A stretch of DNA of 64,000 nt, from NCBI RefSeq assembly GCF_002261335.1, contig NZ_NEVL01000006.1, forward strand, positions 124,001-188,000. Direction: 5' to 3'. Under the pieces are notes generated by a model that searched no databases, had not been told where the DNA came from, and worked only from the letters and a program-made list of their open reading frames with translations. Positions 7,677-15,298 of this stretch are shown one piece after another. The stretch's first letter is position 1. Each line of letters opens with the position of its first letter. This DNA is from Bordetella genomosp. 1. GTDB lineage: Bacteria; Pseudomonadota; Gammaproteobacteria; Burkholderiales; Burkholderiaceae_B. The translations under genes were made by a program, and so were the position numbers.

Positions 7677-9590
7677 TCAGCGCTTCGCGGCGTCCTGCGG
7701 CGGCAGGCGGTACTTGCCTTCGCGGTAGGCCCAGCTCGGCCACAGCGCGTGCGCCAGCGCCTCCTCGGCGAGCTCGGGGTGCGCGCCGACTTCCGCGTAG
7801 CCCTCTTCCTGGTCGAGCGGCCTGCGCGTGTATTCGTAGATGTGCACCGGCTTGCGCGGCTCGATCACGGCCAGCGTGTTGCCCTTCAGATAGCCGAAGT
7901 TGTCGCCGTACTGCATGATCGCGCGATCGGGATCGCGCACGGTCAGGTCGGCGCCCAGCAGCGGATTGACGTTGTCCAGCCCCATCAGCGAGAGCAGGGT
8001 GGGCGCCATGTCGATCTGGCTCACGATGCGGTCGTCGCGGCGCGGCGCGATGCTGCCGCCCAGGATCAGCGCCGGAATCTGGAAGTGGCGCACCGGCACG
8101 AGGTTGGCGCCGTAGACGCGCGAGTCGTGGTCGGCGATAACCAGGAACACGGTGTTGTTCCAATAGGGCGCCTGGCGCGCGCGCTCGAAAAACTTGCCCA
8201 GTGCCCAGTCGGCGTAGCGCACGGTGTTGTCGACCGAGGCCGGGTCGCCCTGCGGCGTGATGCGGCCGGCCGGATACTCCCAGGGCGAATGGTTGCTCAC
8301 GGAGAACGCCAGCGTGAAGACGGGCTTGTCGCCATCGTTGCGCAGCAGGCGGTCGACCTGGTTGAACATGTCCTCGTCCGAGGCGCCCCACGAGCCCACG
8401 AACACCGGATCCACGAACGACTTGCGGTCGACGATCTCGTTGAAGCCGTTGCCGAGGAAGAAGCCGCGCATGTTGTCGAAGTGCGATTCGCCGCCGTAGA
8501 CGAAGCGCGAGTGGTAGCCGTGCGCGCCCAGCAGCGCGGCCAGCGTGAAGAAGTTGGTCTGCGAGCGCGGCAGCTTCACCACGGCCTCGGCCACGGTGGG
8601 CAGAAAGCCCGCGGTCACCGCCTCGATGCCGCGCACCGAGCGCGTGCCGGTGGCATAGGCCCGGCCGAACATCCAGCCCTGCTTGCCCAGCGCATCGATA
8701 TGGGGCGTCAGGTCGCGCCCGCCGAGGCTGCCGACGTACTGCGCGCCCAGGCTTTCCTGCAGGATGATGACCAGGTTCAGCGGCTTGTCGCGCCGCACGC
8801 TGGCGCGCTGCACGTGTTCGCTGGGATAGGCGGGATCGAGCGCCGGCGCCGTGAGGCCGGCCGCAGCGCGCACGACCGCGTTCATGCGGTCCACGGGCAG
8901 CGGCGGATAGAGCGCGGCCGACGAGCGTTCGTCGCGCATGCGGTAGGCCGCGTCGATCACGTTGTAGAGCGAGTTCAACGGCAGCGTGTTGACCATCGCG
9001 TCGCTCGAGAAGGCCACCACCGACGGGTTGATCGGGCGGTGCTGCAGCGTGCCGCGCGCGGCCAGCACCGTGAGCGCCACGATGGCGAGCGTGGCGAGCG
9101 GGCGGCGCCACCAGCGCATGAACGGGTCGGGGCGGCCCACCGGGAACAGGCGGCGCGACAGCCAGGCCGCCAGCACCAGCACCACGAAGGCGCCGAACAG
9201 CACGCCCTTGTAGCCCTCCCACAGCATGCCGGCCACCTCGCGCGGATGCACCAGGTACTCGAAATACAGCCGGTTGGGCCGGGTGTCGTACTCGGCGATG
9301 AATTGCGGCGTGGAGACTTCGAGCAGCACGAACAGCATCCACCACAGCCGATACCACCAGGCGGTCAGGCGCACCGCGAATGGCCGGTGGCCGAACCACG
9401 GCGACAGCGCGGCCGGCAGGCCCAGCACCATCGCGCTCAGGCACAGGTCGATGCGCCAGCCGCCCAGCAGCACCGGCCACAGGCCGCCCGCCTCCTGCAC
9501 GCGCTCCCAGAGCCAGAACGACAGGGCGAGCCGGCTCAGCGTGAGCATGACCAGCACGGAAATCAGGAAGCGGAGGGTAAGCCGGCGCAA
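7677..9590 (-). CDS. LtaS-like membrane sulfatase / phosphoglycerol transferase
   Basis: This is a 637-residue inner-membrane enzyme of the alkaline-phosphatase/sulfatase superfamily, LTA-synthase type. Hydrophobic helices lie at about 5-27, 45-62, 80-95, 128-145 and 165-178. The extracytoplasmic catalytic domain begins near 270. Metal and nucleophile residues by family alignment are Glu279 (ILQESLG), Thr316 (ATGTRSVRG), His434 (SNHSPWEYP) and Asp487-His488 (ADHDSR). Such enzymes move phosphoglycerol or phosphoethanolamine onto periplasmic glucans or surface glycans. The start is TTG, supported by GGAGTG seven bases upstream. The acceptor is unknown, and an OpgB-like role is possible but not shown. 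Confidence 0.85.
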   Translation of the reverse strand: MRRLTLRFLISVLVMLTLSRLALSFWLWERVQEAGGLWPVLLGGWRIDLCLSAMVLGLPAALSPWFGHRPFAVRLTAWWYRLWWMLFVLLEVSTPQFIAEYDTRPNRLYFEYLVHPREVAGMLWEGYKGVLFGAFVVLVLAAWLSRRLFPVGRPDPFMRWWRRPLATLAIVALTVLAARGTLQHRPINPSVVAFSSDAMVNTLPLNSLYNVIDAAYRMRDERSSAALYPPLPVDRMNAVVRAAAGLTAPALDPAYPSEHVQRASVRRDKPLNLVIILQESLGAQYVGSLGGRDLTPHIDALGKQGWMFGRAYATGTRSVRGIEAVTAGFLPTVAEAVVKLPRSQTNFFTLAALLGAHGYHSRFVYGGESHFDNMRGFFLGNGFNEIVDRKSFVDPVFVGSWGASDEDMFNQVDRLLRNDGDKPVFTLAFSVSNHSPWEYPAGRITPQGDPASVDNTVRYADWALGKFFERARQAPYWNNTVFLVIADHDSRVYGANLVPVRHFQIPALILGGSIAPRRDDRIVSQIDMAPTLLSLMGLDNVNPLLGADLTVRDPDRAIMQYGDNFGYLKGNTLAVIEPRKPVHIYEYTRRPLDQEEGYAEVGAHPELAEEALAHALWPSWAYREGKYRLPPQDAAKR

Positions 9591-9798
9591 GAGGCACTCC
9601 AGGGCGGCGTGGCGGTCCGGCGCCTCGCCCGGCAGGCGAGGCCGGCGCGGCAGGGACGCGGGGCTCGGCGTCGCACGGGCGGCTCCGCAAGCGGGAAGCC
9701 AGGGCCGGACGACGGGGCAGGACCGGAAGCGGGACGGCGGCGCAATGCGCGCCCGAGGCCGACGCCAGTTTCAGGGAGCCAGAAGCATACTCGCCCGG
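9591..9798. other. Gap upstream of the sulfatase gene
   Basis: Between the sulfatase start and the repeats at 9799 I see no convincing gene. The G+C-rich DNA carries the sulfatase Shine-Dalgarno GGAGTG and presumably a long leader. An open frame that continues through here in another phase has the arginine/proline/glycine-rich composition of a shadow frame. Confidence 0.5.
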
Positions 9799-9827
9799 CG
9801 TCAAATTTCCGTCAAAGATTCGTCAAG
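9799..9827. promoter_or_regulatory. Three CGTCAAA repeats with 11-bp period
   Basis: CGTCAAA occurs at 9799 and 9810 and CGTCAAG at 9821, exactly 11 bases apart, with AT-rich spacers. On the minus strand they read TTTGACG/CTTGACG and point toward the sulfatase gene about 210 bases away. Head-to-tail half-sites spaced one helical turn are typical of OmpR/PhoB-type response-regulator binding. The GTCA core resembles a Pho box, though its orientation relative to the gene is reversed. Confidence 0.45.
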
Positions 9828-9853
9828 ACGGGCTCCGGGAGTGTCACCAATCG

Positions 9854-9888
9854 AAAAAAAAACGGCCTACCGGATCAACGGCAGGCCG
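9854..9888 (-). terminator. Rho-independent terminator after kdgD
   Basis: On the minus strand a 10-bp stem (CGGCCTGCCG / CGGTAGGCCG, one G-T pair) with a 6-base loop is followed by nine T. It lies 45 bases past the kdgD stop. A second GC-only stem (CCCGGGCGC / GCGCCCGGG, 9897-9919) sits between and may add stability. Confidence 0.85.
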
Positions 9889-9932
9889 CGAGCAGACCCG
9901 GGCGCGGTGAGCGCCCGGGCAAGGGGAACGGA

Positions 9933-10859
9933 TCAGCGCAGGGCTTCCGGCTCCACCGCCTTGATCAGGTCGGCGAGGATCTGGCGCTCGGCGTCGTTCA
10001 GTTCGGTCAGCGGGCTGCGGACCGGACCGGCCGCGTGGCCGACCAGTTCGGCGCCGGCCTTGATCATGCTGACGGCGTAGCCGGCCTTGCGGTTGCGCAG
10101 GGCGATCAGCGGCAGGTAGAAGCGCTTGAGCAGGTCATTGACCGTGGCAGTGTCGTTGGCGCGGATGGCTTCGTAGAAGCGCACGGCGGTGGCGGGGATG
10201 AAGTTGAACACGGCCGACGAGTAGGTGTTCACGCCCATGGCCAGGTAGGCCGGTGCGAACACTTCGGCGGTGGGCAGGCCGCCCACGTAGACCAGGCGGT
10301 CGCCGATGCGGTTCTGGATCGACATCATCAGTTCGATGTTGCCCACGCCATCCTTGAAGCCGATCAGGTTGGGGCAACGGTCGACCAGGCGCTCGACGGC
10401 GTCGGCGTTGAGCTGCGAGTTGGCGCGGTTGTAGACCACGACGCCCAGCTTGGTCGATTTGCAGACCGCTTCGACGTGATCGACGATGCCGTCCATGCTG
10501 GCTTCGGTCAGGTAGTGCGGCATCAGCAGCACGCCGCTGGCGCCGTTGGCTTCGGCAGCCTGGGCGTAGGAGATCGCCGCGCGGGTGCCCTGGCCGACAC
10601 CGGCCACGATCGGGGTGTCTTTCTTGCAGGTCTCGGTGGCCGCACGCACCACGTTGGCGTATTCGCCCAGCTCCAGCGAGAAGAACTCGCCGGTGCCGCC
10701 GGCCGCGAACAGCACCGAGGCGCCGTAGGGCATCAGCCATTCCAGGCGCTTGCGGTAGGTCTGCTCATTGAACGAGCCGTCGGCGGCGAAGTCGGTCACC
10801 GGGAACGACAGCAGGCCATTGCCCAGGAGATGTTTGAGGCTGGCGTGGTCGAAATACAT
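9933..10859 (-). CDS. kdgD: 5-dehydro-4-deoxyglucarate dehydratase
   Basis: This 308-residue DapA-superfamily enzyme dehydrates and decarboxylates 5-keto-4-deoxy-D-glucarate to 2-oxoglutarate semialdehyde in oxidative uronate/aldarate catabolism. The Schiff-base lysine is Lys169 in [10 protein letters not shown] and the catalytic tyrosine Tyr143 in [19 protein letters not shown] (52-62) is the carboxylate-binding loop, and its Glu-Phe-Phe form is typical of KdgD rather than DapA. The start follows a GGAG. It is divergent from nothing but lies in the same cluster as udh, the lactonase and the TRAP system, and carries its own copy of the operator motif upstream (10998-11014). Confidence 0.93.
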   Translation of the reverse strand: MYFDHASLKHLLGNGLLSFPVTDFAADGSFNEQTYRKRLEWLMPYGASVLFAAGGTGEFFSLELGEYANVVRAATETCKKDTPIVAGVGQGTRAAISYAQAAEANGASGVLLMPHYLTEASMDGIVDHVEAVCKSTKLGVVVYNRANSQLNADAVERLVDRCPNLIGFKDGVGNIELMMSIQNRIGDRLVYVGGLPTAEVFAPAYLAMGVNTYSSAVFNFIPATAVRFYEAIRANDTATVNDLLKRFYLPLIALRNRKAGYAVSMIKAGAELVGHAAGPVRSPLTELNDAERQILADLIKAVEPEALR

Positions 10860-10997
10860 GGAAAGCTCCGTGGTGTCTCAATGCGCCGCAGGCTCCCCCG
10901 GAACCGGATGGCGGCGTTCATCGGTTGTGATCGTGCCGCCGGGTCACGCGACCCGGCAGTTGCGGCCAGACAGGGCGATTTGCTCGCCGCCGTCCAG

Positions 10998-11014
10998 TTG
11001 TACGACATCGTATA
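10998..11014 (-). promoter_or_regulatory. FadR/GntR-type operator in front of kdgD
   Basis: TTGTACGACATCGTATA contains the perfect palindrome TACGA-CA-TCGTA (11001-11012). It shares TTGTACGA-N3-CGTA with the site at 11861-11876 upstream of udh. On the minus strand a promoter TTGTAT (11030-11035)-N17-TACGAT (11007-11012) would put this palindrome on the -10 box, as expected for repression. Confidence 0.65.
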
Positions 11015-11059
11015 TCTGAAACGGCCGTAATACAAGTACGGTGTTGCAGCGAGGGGAAA

Positions 11060-11794
11060 TCAGCGGTCCTGGGCGCGGCGCAGGCGTTCGCGGCTGTTGC
11101 TCAGGTGCATGCGCATCGCGGCTCGGGCGGCCTCCGGATCCTGGCGCGCGATGGCCTGCCAGATGTCCTCGTGCTCCTGGTTCACGCGCGCCAGGTACTG
11201 CTCGCGGTCTTCGTGGGCGATGCGCGCCGAATTGATGCGGGTGCGCGGGATGATGGCCGAGCCCAGGTGCGACATGAGGTCGGCGAAGTAGCGGTTGTCG
11301 GTCGCCTGGGCCACCAGCAGGTGGAAGCGGAAGTCGGGCGTGACCGTGTCGCCGCCGTGTGACAGGCAGCCCTTGAACTCGTCGAGCGCGCGGCGCATGT
11401 CGGCCAGTTGCGCGTCGGTGCGGCGCAGGGCCGCCAGGCCGGCGGCCTCGCTCTCGAGGCAGATGCGCAGCTCGAGCAGCACCAGCACGTCGCGCACGGT
11501 GGCGATGTCGGCCGGATCGACGCGGAAATCCGTGCCGCCGGAGGGCTCGAGCGCGTAGGTGCCCACGCCGTGATGGGTCTCGACCAGGCCGGCCGCCTGC
11601 AGGCGCGACAGGGCCTCGCGCACCACCGTGCGGCTCACGCCGAACTGGCGCATGATCTCGGATTCGGTGGGCAGCTTCTGCCCGGGCGCGATGTCGCCGC
11701 CCCGGATCCGCTCGGTGATGGATTCGACCAGGCCTTGCGCCAGATTGCGCGGACGGCGCTGCGGCAGCGAGGTGGTTGCGGGGGCAGTGCTCAT
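11060..11794 (-). CDS. GntR/FadR-family repressor of the uronate genes
   Basis: This is a 244-residue regulator with an N-terminal winged helix (about 15-85; SEIMRQFGVSRTVVREALSR is the recognition helix and its preceding turn) and a C-terminal helical FCD ligand-binding domain (100-235). The FCD metal and ligand residues appear in PDFRFHLLVAQATDN and in the histidine-rich later helices. FadR-subfamily proteins next to udh/kdgD genes usually bind an aldarate or uronate and leave the DNA. Two matching palindromes flank the gene. The site near 11863 also overlaps its own upstream region, so autoregulation is likely. Confidence 0.9.
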   Translation of the reverse strand: MSTAPATTSLPQRRPRNLAQGLVESITERIRGGDIAPGQKLPTESEIMRQFGVSRTVVREALSRLQAAGLVETHHGVGTYALEPSGGTDFRVDPADIATVRDVLVLLELRICLESEAAGLAALRRTDAQLADMRRALDEFKGCLSHGGDTVTPDFRFHLLVAQATDNRYFADLMSHLGSAIIPRTRINSARIAHEDREQYLARVNQEHEDIWQAIARQDPEAARAAMRMHLSNSRERLRRAQDR

Positions 11795-11821
11795 CGAGGG
11801 ATATCCCGGGTGACGTGGTGC

Positions 11822-11876
11822 TTGACGCTAAAATTTGGGGCTCATTATACTGCCCGGACGTTGTACGATAACGTAC
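11822..11876 (+). promoter_or_regulatory. udh promoter with downstream operator, overlapping a divergent -10
   Basis: TTGACG (11822-11827), 18 bases and TATACT (11846-11851) form a strong sigma-70 promoter toward udh. The perfect palindrome GTACG-ATAA-CGTAC (11863-11876) starts about 5 bases past the expected +1, a classic repression site. The same AT block reads TATAAT on the minus strand (11844-11849), giving an overlapping divergent -10 for the regulator gene, with the palindrome where its -35 would lie. Confidence 0.75.
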
Positions 11877-11953
11877 CTGATGCACACGGAGCTACCCGGC
11901 ATCACCCTGCCCCGAGGCACCGTAGGCCCCCCACACGCTGAGCGCTGCACACG

Positions 11954-12766
11954 ATGACCATGGACTCCCTGGCAGGACGCAGTCGACGTTTGCTTCTCAC
12001 CGGTGCCGCCGGCAACCTGGGCCAGGTCCTGCGCCCGAGGCTCACGGCCTGCACCGACATTCTGCGGGTTTCCGACATCGCCGCGCTGGGCCCCGCCCTG
12101 CCGGGCGAGGAATCCATGCCTTGCGACCTGGCCGACGCCGCGGCCGTGGATGCGCTGGTGCGGGACTGCGACGCGATCGTGCACCTGGGCGGCGTCTCCG
12201 TGGAACGTCCGTTCGACGAGATTCTGCCGGCCAACATCCAGGGCGTCTACAACATTTACGAGGCCGCGCGCAGGCACGGCGTGCGCCGCATCGTCTTCGC
12301 CAGCTCCAATCACGTGATCGGCTTCTACCGCCAGGGCCAGGTGATCGACGCGGAGGTGCCGCTGCGACCCGACGGCTACTACGGCCTGTCCAAGGCCTAC
12401 GGCGAGAATCTGTCGCGCTTCTACTTCGACCGCTACGGCATCGAGACGGTCTGCCTGCGCATCGGCTCCTCGTTTCCGGAGCCGCGCGACCGCCGCATGC
12501 TGGTGACCTGGCTCAGCTACGACGACCTCGAACAACTGGTGCGCCGCGCGCTCTACACGCCGGACGTCGGCCACCTGATCGTCTACGGCGCCTCGGCCAA
12601 TCGCGACCGCTGGTGGCAGGACGAGGCGGCCGCGCGGCTCGGCTACGTGCCCAAGGACAGCTCCGAACGCTTCCGCGCGCAGGTGGAGGCGCTTCCCGCC
12701 CTGCCTGCCGAAGACCCGGCGGCCCAATTCCAGGGCGGCGCCTTCGTCAAGGCCGGGCCGTTCTGA
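11954..12766 (+). CDS. udh: NAD-dependent uronate dehydrogenase
   Basis: This extended short-chain dehydrogenase (270 residues) oxidises D-galacturonate or D-glucuronate to the aldarolactone. The NAD motif is TGAAGNLG (16-23), and the catalytic YxxxK is Tyr143-Lys147 (YYGLSKAYG), with Ser118/119 in ASSNH. The overall length and the segment HVIGFYR match uronate dehydrogenases of Agrobacterium/Pseudomonas type. The stop is one base from the start of the lactonase gene, so the two are translationally coupled. A second ATG two codons in (11960) is possible. Confidence 0.92.
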   Translation: MTMDSLAGRSRRLLLTGAAGNLGQVLRPRLTACTDILRVSDIAALGPALPGEESMPCDLADAAAVDALVRDCDAIVHLGGVSVERPFDEILPANIQGVYNIYEAARRHGVRRIVFASSNHVIGFYRQGQVIDAEVPLRPDGYYGLSKAYGENLSRFYFDRYGIETVCLRIGSSFPEPRDRRMLVTWLSYDDLEQLVRRALYTPDVGHLIVYGASANRDRWWQDEAAARLGYVPKDSSERFRAQVEALPALPAEDPAAQFQGGAFVKAGPF

Positions 12767-12767
12767 C

Positions 12768-13652
12768 ATGGCCGCCTGCCAGCGTATCGGCGACATGCTG
12801 TGCGAGGTGGGCGAAAGCCCGCTGTGGCACCCGGCCGAACAGGCGCTCTACTGGACCGACATTCCCGCGCGGCGGCTCTGGCGCCACGATCCCGCCAGCG
12901 GCGCGAACCACAGTTGGACGCTGCCCGAGATGGCGGGCTGCATCGCCCGCACCGCAGACGGCTGGCTGCTGGCCATGCAGACCGGCATCTACACCCTGCC
13001 CGCGCTGCAGCCAGGCGCGCCGGCCGGCGCGCTCGCCCGCGTGGCCGGGGTCGCGCATGCGGCGGCGCAGATGCGCTTCAACGACGGCCGCTGCGATCGC
13101 CAGGGCCGCTTCTGGGCCGGCACCATGATGATGGACATGGCCGCGGCCGAGCCGGTCGGGCGCCTCTACCGCGTGGCGCAAGGCCGGCTGGCGCAGCCGC
13201 TCGCCGACCCCTTTCTCACGCCCAACGGCATGGCGTTCAGCCCCGACGGCCGCATCATGTATGTGTCGGACTCGCATCCGCGCCGGCCGCCGGCCGTGTG
13301 GGCCTACGCTTACGACGCCGACACCGGCACGCCGCATACGCCGCGCGTGTTCATCCCGGCACTGGCCAGCGGCCGGCCCGATGGCGCCGCCGTCGACGCC
13401 GACGGCTGCTACTGGATCTGCGGCAACGACGCCGGCCAGGTGCACCGCTACACGCCCGCGGGCAAGCTCGACCGCAGCATCGCGCTGCCGGCCGCCAAGC
13501 CGGCCATGTGCGCGTTCGGCGGCCCCGACCTCGCCACGCTCTACGTCACCTCGATACGCCCCGCCCACAGCGCGGCCGACGCCCTGGACGGCGCCGTGTT
13601 CGCGCTGCGCCCCGGCGTGCAAGGCCTGGAGGAACCCGCTTACGCCGGCTAG
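12768..13652 (+). CDS. SMP-30/gluconolactonase-family aldarolactonase
   Basis: This is a 294-residue six-bladed beta-propeller hydrolase. Metal ligands expected from regucalcin-type structures are seen as Glu16 (GESPLW), Asn in FLTPNGMAF and Asp in RPDGAAVDADG. In this operon it would hydrolyse the galactaro- or glucarolactone made by Udh to the linear aldarate. It starts one base after the udh stop. I infer the substrate from position, since the family also includes gluconolactonases and arabinolactonases. Confidence 0.87.
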   Translation: MAACQRIGDMLCEVGESPLWHPAEQALYWTDIPARRLWRHDPASGANHSWTLPEMAGCIARTADGWLLAMQTGIYTLPALQPGAPAGALARVAGVAHAAAQMRFNDGRCDRQGRFWAGTMMMDMAAAEPVGRLYRVAQGRLAQPLADPFLTPNGMAFSPDGRIMYVSDSHPRRPPAVWAYAYDADTGTPHTPRVFIPALASGRPDGAAVDADGCYWICGNDAGQVHRYTPAGKLDRSIALPAAKPAMCAFGGPDLATLYVTSIRPAHSAADALDGAVFALRPGVQGLEEPAYAG

Positions 13653-13737
13653 CCACCCGCGCCGGCCCGCGCCGGCACCGTACCCCTCGATTTGAAGCGC
13701 ATCCCATAACACGACATAAACTCCTCCGGAGGTAGAC

Positions 13738-14721
13738 ATGCCGCGCTTGACTTCACTGCGTGCCGCGCTCGCCGCTGCCACGCTCCCCTTCGCGTTCGCC
13801 GGCGTTGCCGCACAGGCCGCCGACCTGCGATCCGCCGACATCCATCCCGACGACTACCCCACCGTGCTGGCGGTGCGCCACATGGCCGAACAGGTCAGGC
13901 AGCGCAGCAACGGCAAGCTCAACATCAAGGTGTTCTCGGGCGCCGCGCTGGGCAACGAGAACGACTCGATCGAACAGGTGAAGCTCGGCGCGCTGTCGAT
14001 GGCGCGCGTCTCGAGCGCGGCCATGCACAACATCTGCCAGACCACCCGCGTGCCGTCGCTGCCGTTCCTGTTCCGCTCCAAGGAGCACCTGCACAAGGTG
14101 CTGGACAGCGACATCGGCGAGCAGATCCTGAAGTCGTGCGAGAAGGCCGGCTTCATCGGGCTGGCCTGGTACGACAGCGGCTCGCGCTCGATGTACACGC
14201 GCAACAAGCCGATCAAGACGGTGGCCGACACCAAGGGCATGAAGATCCGCGTACAGCAGTCCGACCTGTCGGTGGCCATGGTGGAAGCGCTCGGCGGCAA
14301 CGCCACGCCCATGCCGATGGGCGAGGTCTACACCTCGCTCAAGACGGGCCTGGTCGACGCGGCCGAGAACAACTTCCCGAGCTACGAAAGCGCGCACCAC
14401 TACGAGGTGGCCAAGTACTACTCGCTGACCGAGCACACCATGACGCCGGAGATCCTGCTCTTCTCCAAGCGCCAGTGGGACAAGCTGTCGAGCGACGACC
14501 AGAAGCTGCTGCGCGACGCGGCGCGCGAATCGGTGCCCTACATGCGCAAGCTCTGGGACGAACGCGAAGGCAAGTCGCGCGCGATCGTGGAGAAGGCCGG
14601 CTCGCAGATCATCGAGCCGGACAAGGCCTCGTTCTCGGCGGTGATGAAGCCGGTCTACGACAAGTTCGTGACCACGCCCGAGATGAAGGACCTCGTGGCC
14701 CGCATCCAGGCCGTGAAGTAG
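13738..14721 (+). CDS. TRAP transporter solute-binding protein (DctP type)
   Basis: This is a periplasmic binding protein of 327 residues with a Sec signal peptide (MPRLTSLRAALAAATLPFAF..., cleavage likely after AQA near residue 28). The carboxylate-binding arginine is expected at Arg171 (GMKIRVQQSD), and the hinge motif ATPMPMGEVYTSLKTGLVDA is typical of DctP. GGAGG precedes the ATG. The context (udh, lactonase, KdgD) makes a hexuronate or aldarate the likely ligand. It lies 85 bases after the lactonase in the same direction. Confidence 0.93.
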   Translation: MPRLTSLRAALAAATLPFAFAGVAAQAADLRSADIHPDDYPTVLAVRHMAEQVRQRSNGKLNIKVFSGAALGNENDSIEQVKLGALSMARVSSAAMHNICQTTRVPSLPFLFRSKEHLHKVLDSDIGEQILKSCEKAGFIGLAWYDSGSRSMYTRNKPIKTVADTKGMKIRVQQSDLSVAMVEALGGNATPMPMGEVYTSLKTGLVDAAENNFPSYESAHHYEVAKYYSLTEHTMTPEILLFSKRQWDKLSSDDQKLLRDAARESVPYMRKLWDEREGKSRAIVEKAGSQIIEPDKASFSAVMKPVYDKFVTTPEMKDLVARIQAVK

Positions 14722-14731
14722 GGAGAGCGCC

Positions 14732-15298
14732 ATGTCCGCGCAAACCGCTGGCCGTGCGGCCACGGAGGCGGACGGCGAGGGCCAGGCGGCCCTCGCCGCG
14801 CCGCTGTCCGCCTATACCCGGGGCTGCGCCTGGCTCGCGCGGGTCTGCCTGAAGCTGAGCCTGGCCGGTCTGATCCTGCTGCTGCTGGCGGTCTCGCTGC
14901 AGATCTTCGGCCGCCACGTGCTCAACAACACGCCCACCTGGGCCGAGAGCCTGTCGCTGCTGCTGGTGCTGTTCGTGACCATGCTGGGCGCCGCGGTCGG
15001 CGTGCGCGACGCCGGTCATATCGGCTTCGAGTCGCTGGTCGAGCTGCTGCCGGCGGGCGGCCAGCGCAACCTGAAGTTCGCGATCCATGCGCTGGTGCTG
15101 GTGTTCGGCCTGCTGATGGCCTGGAACTGCGCCGTGCTGGCCGAATCGGTGTCCGACTACGCCATCCCCAACCTGGGCATCTCGGAGGCCTGGAAATACG
15201 TGCCGGCCACGATTTCCGGCGTGCTGATCTCGCTGTTCTCGATCGAACACATCGTGGCGCTGGCGCGCCACCAGAAGGTGGAAAAAGCATGGCACTGA
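14732..15298 (+). CDS. TRAP transporter small membrane subunit (DctQ type)
   Basis: The protein has 188 residues with four predicted membrane helices and a conserved DctQ feature, the segment LFVTMLGAAVGVRDAGHIGF. It pairs with the large permease encoded just downstream, which it overlaps by 10 bases. It starts 10 bases after the binding-protein gene behind a GGAGAG. The hydrophilic N-terminal 35 residues are variable in the family. Confidence 0.92.
   Translation: MSAQTAGRAATEADGEGQAALAAPLSAYTRGCAWLARVCLKLSLAGLILLLLAVSLQIFGRHVLNNTPTWAESLSLLLVLFVTMLGAAVGVRDAGHIGFESLVELLPAGGQRNLKFAIHALVLVFGLLMAWNCAVLAESVSDYAIPNLGISEAWKYVPATISGVLISLFSIEHIVALARHQKVEKAWH

Noticed and set aside
7429-9804. A 791-codon minus-strand frame covering the sulfatase gene in another phase.
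   Set aside because: The sulfatase frame has clear family motifs and membrane helices. The other is an Arg/Ala/Gly-rich shadow.
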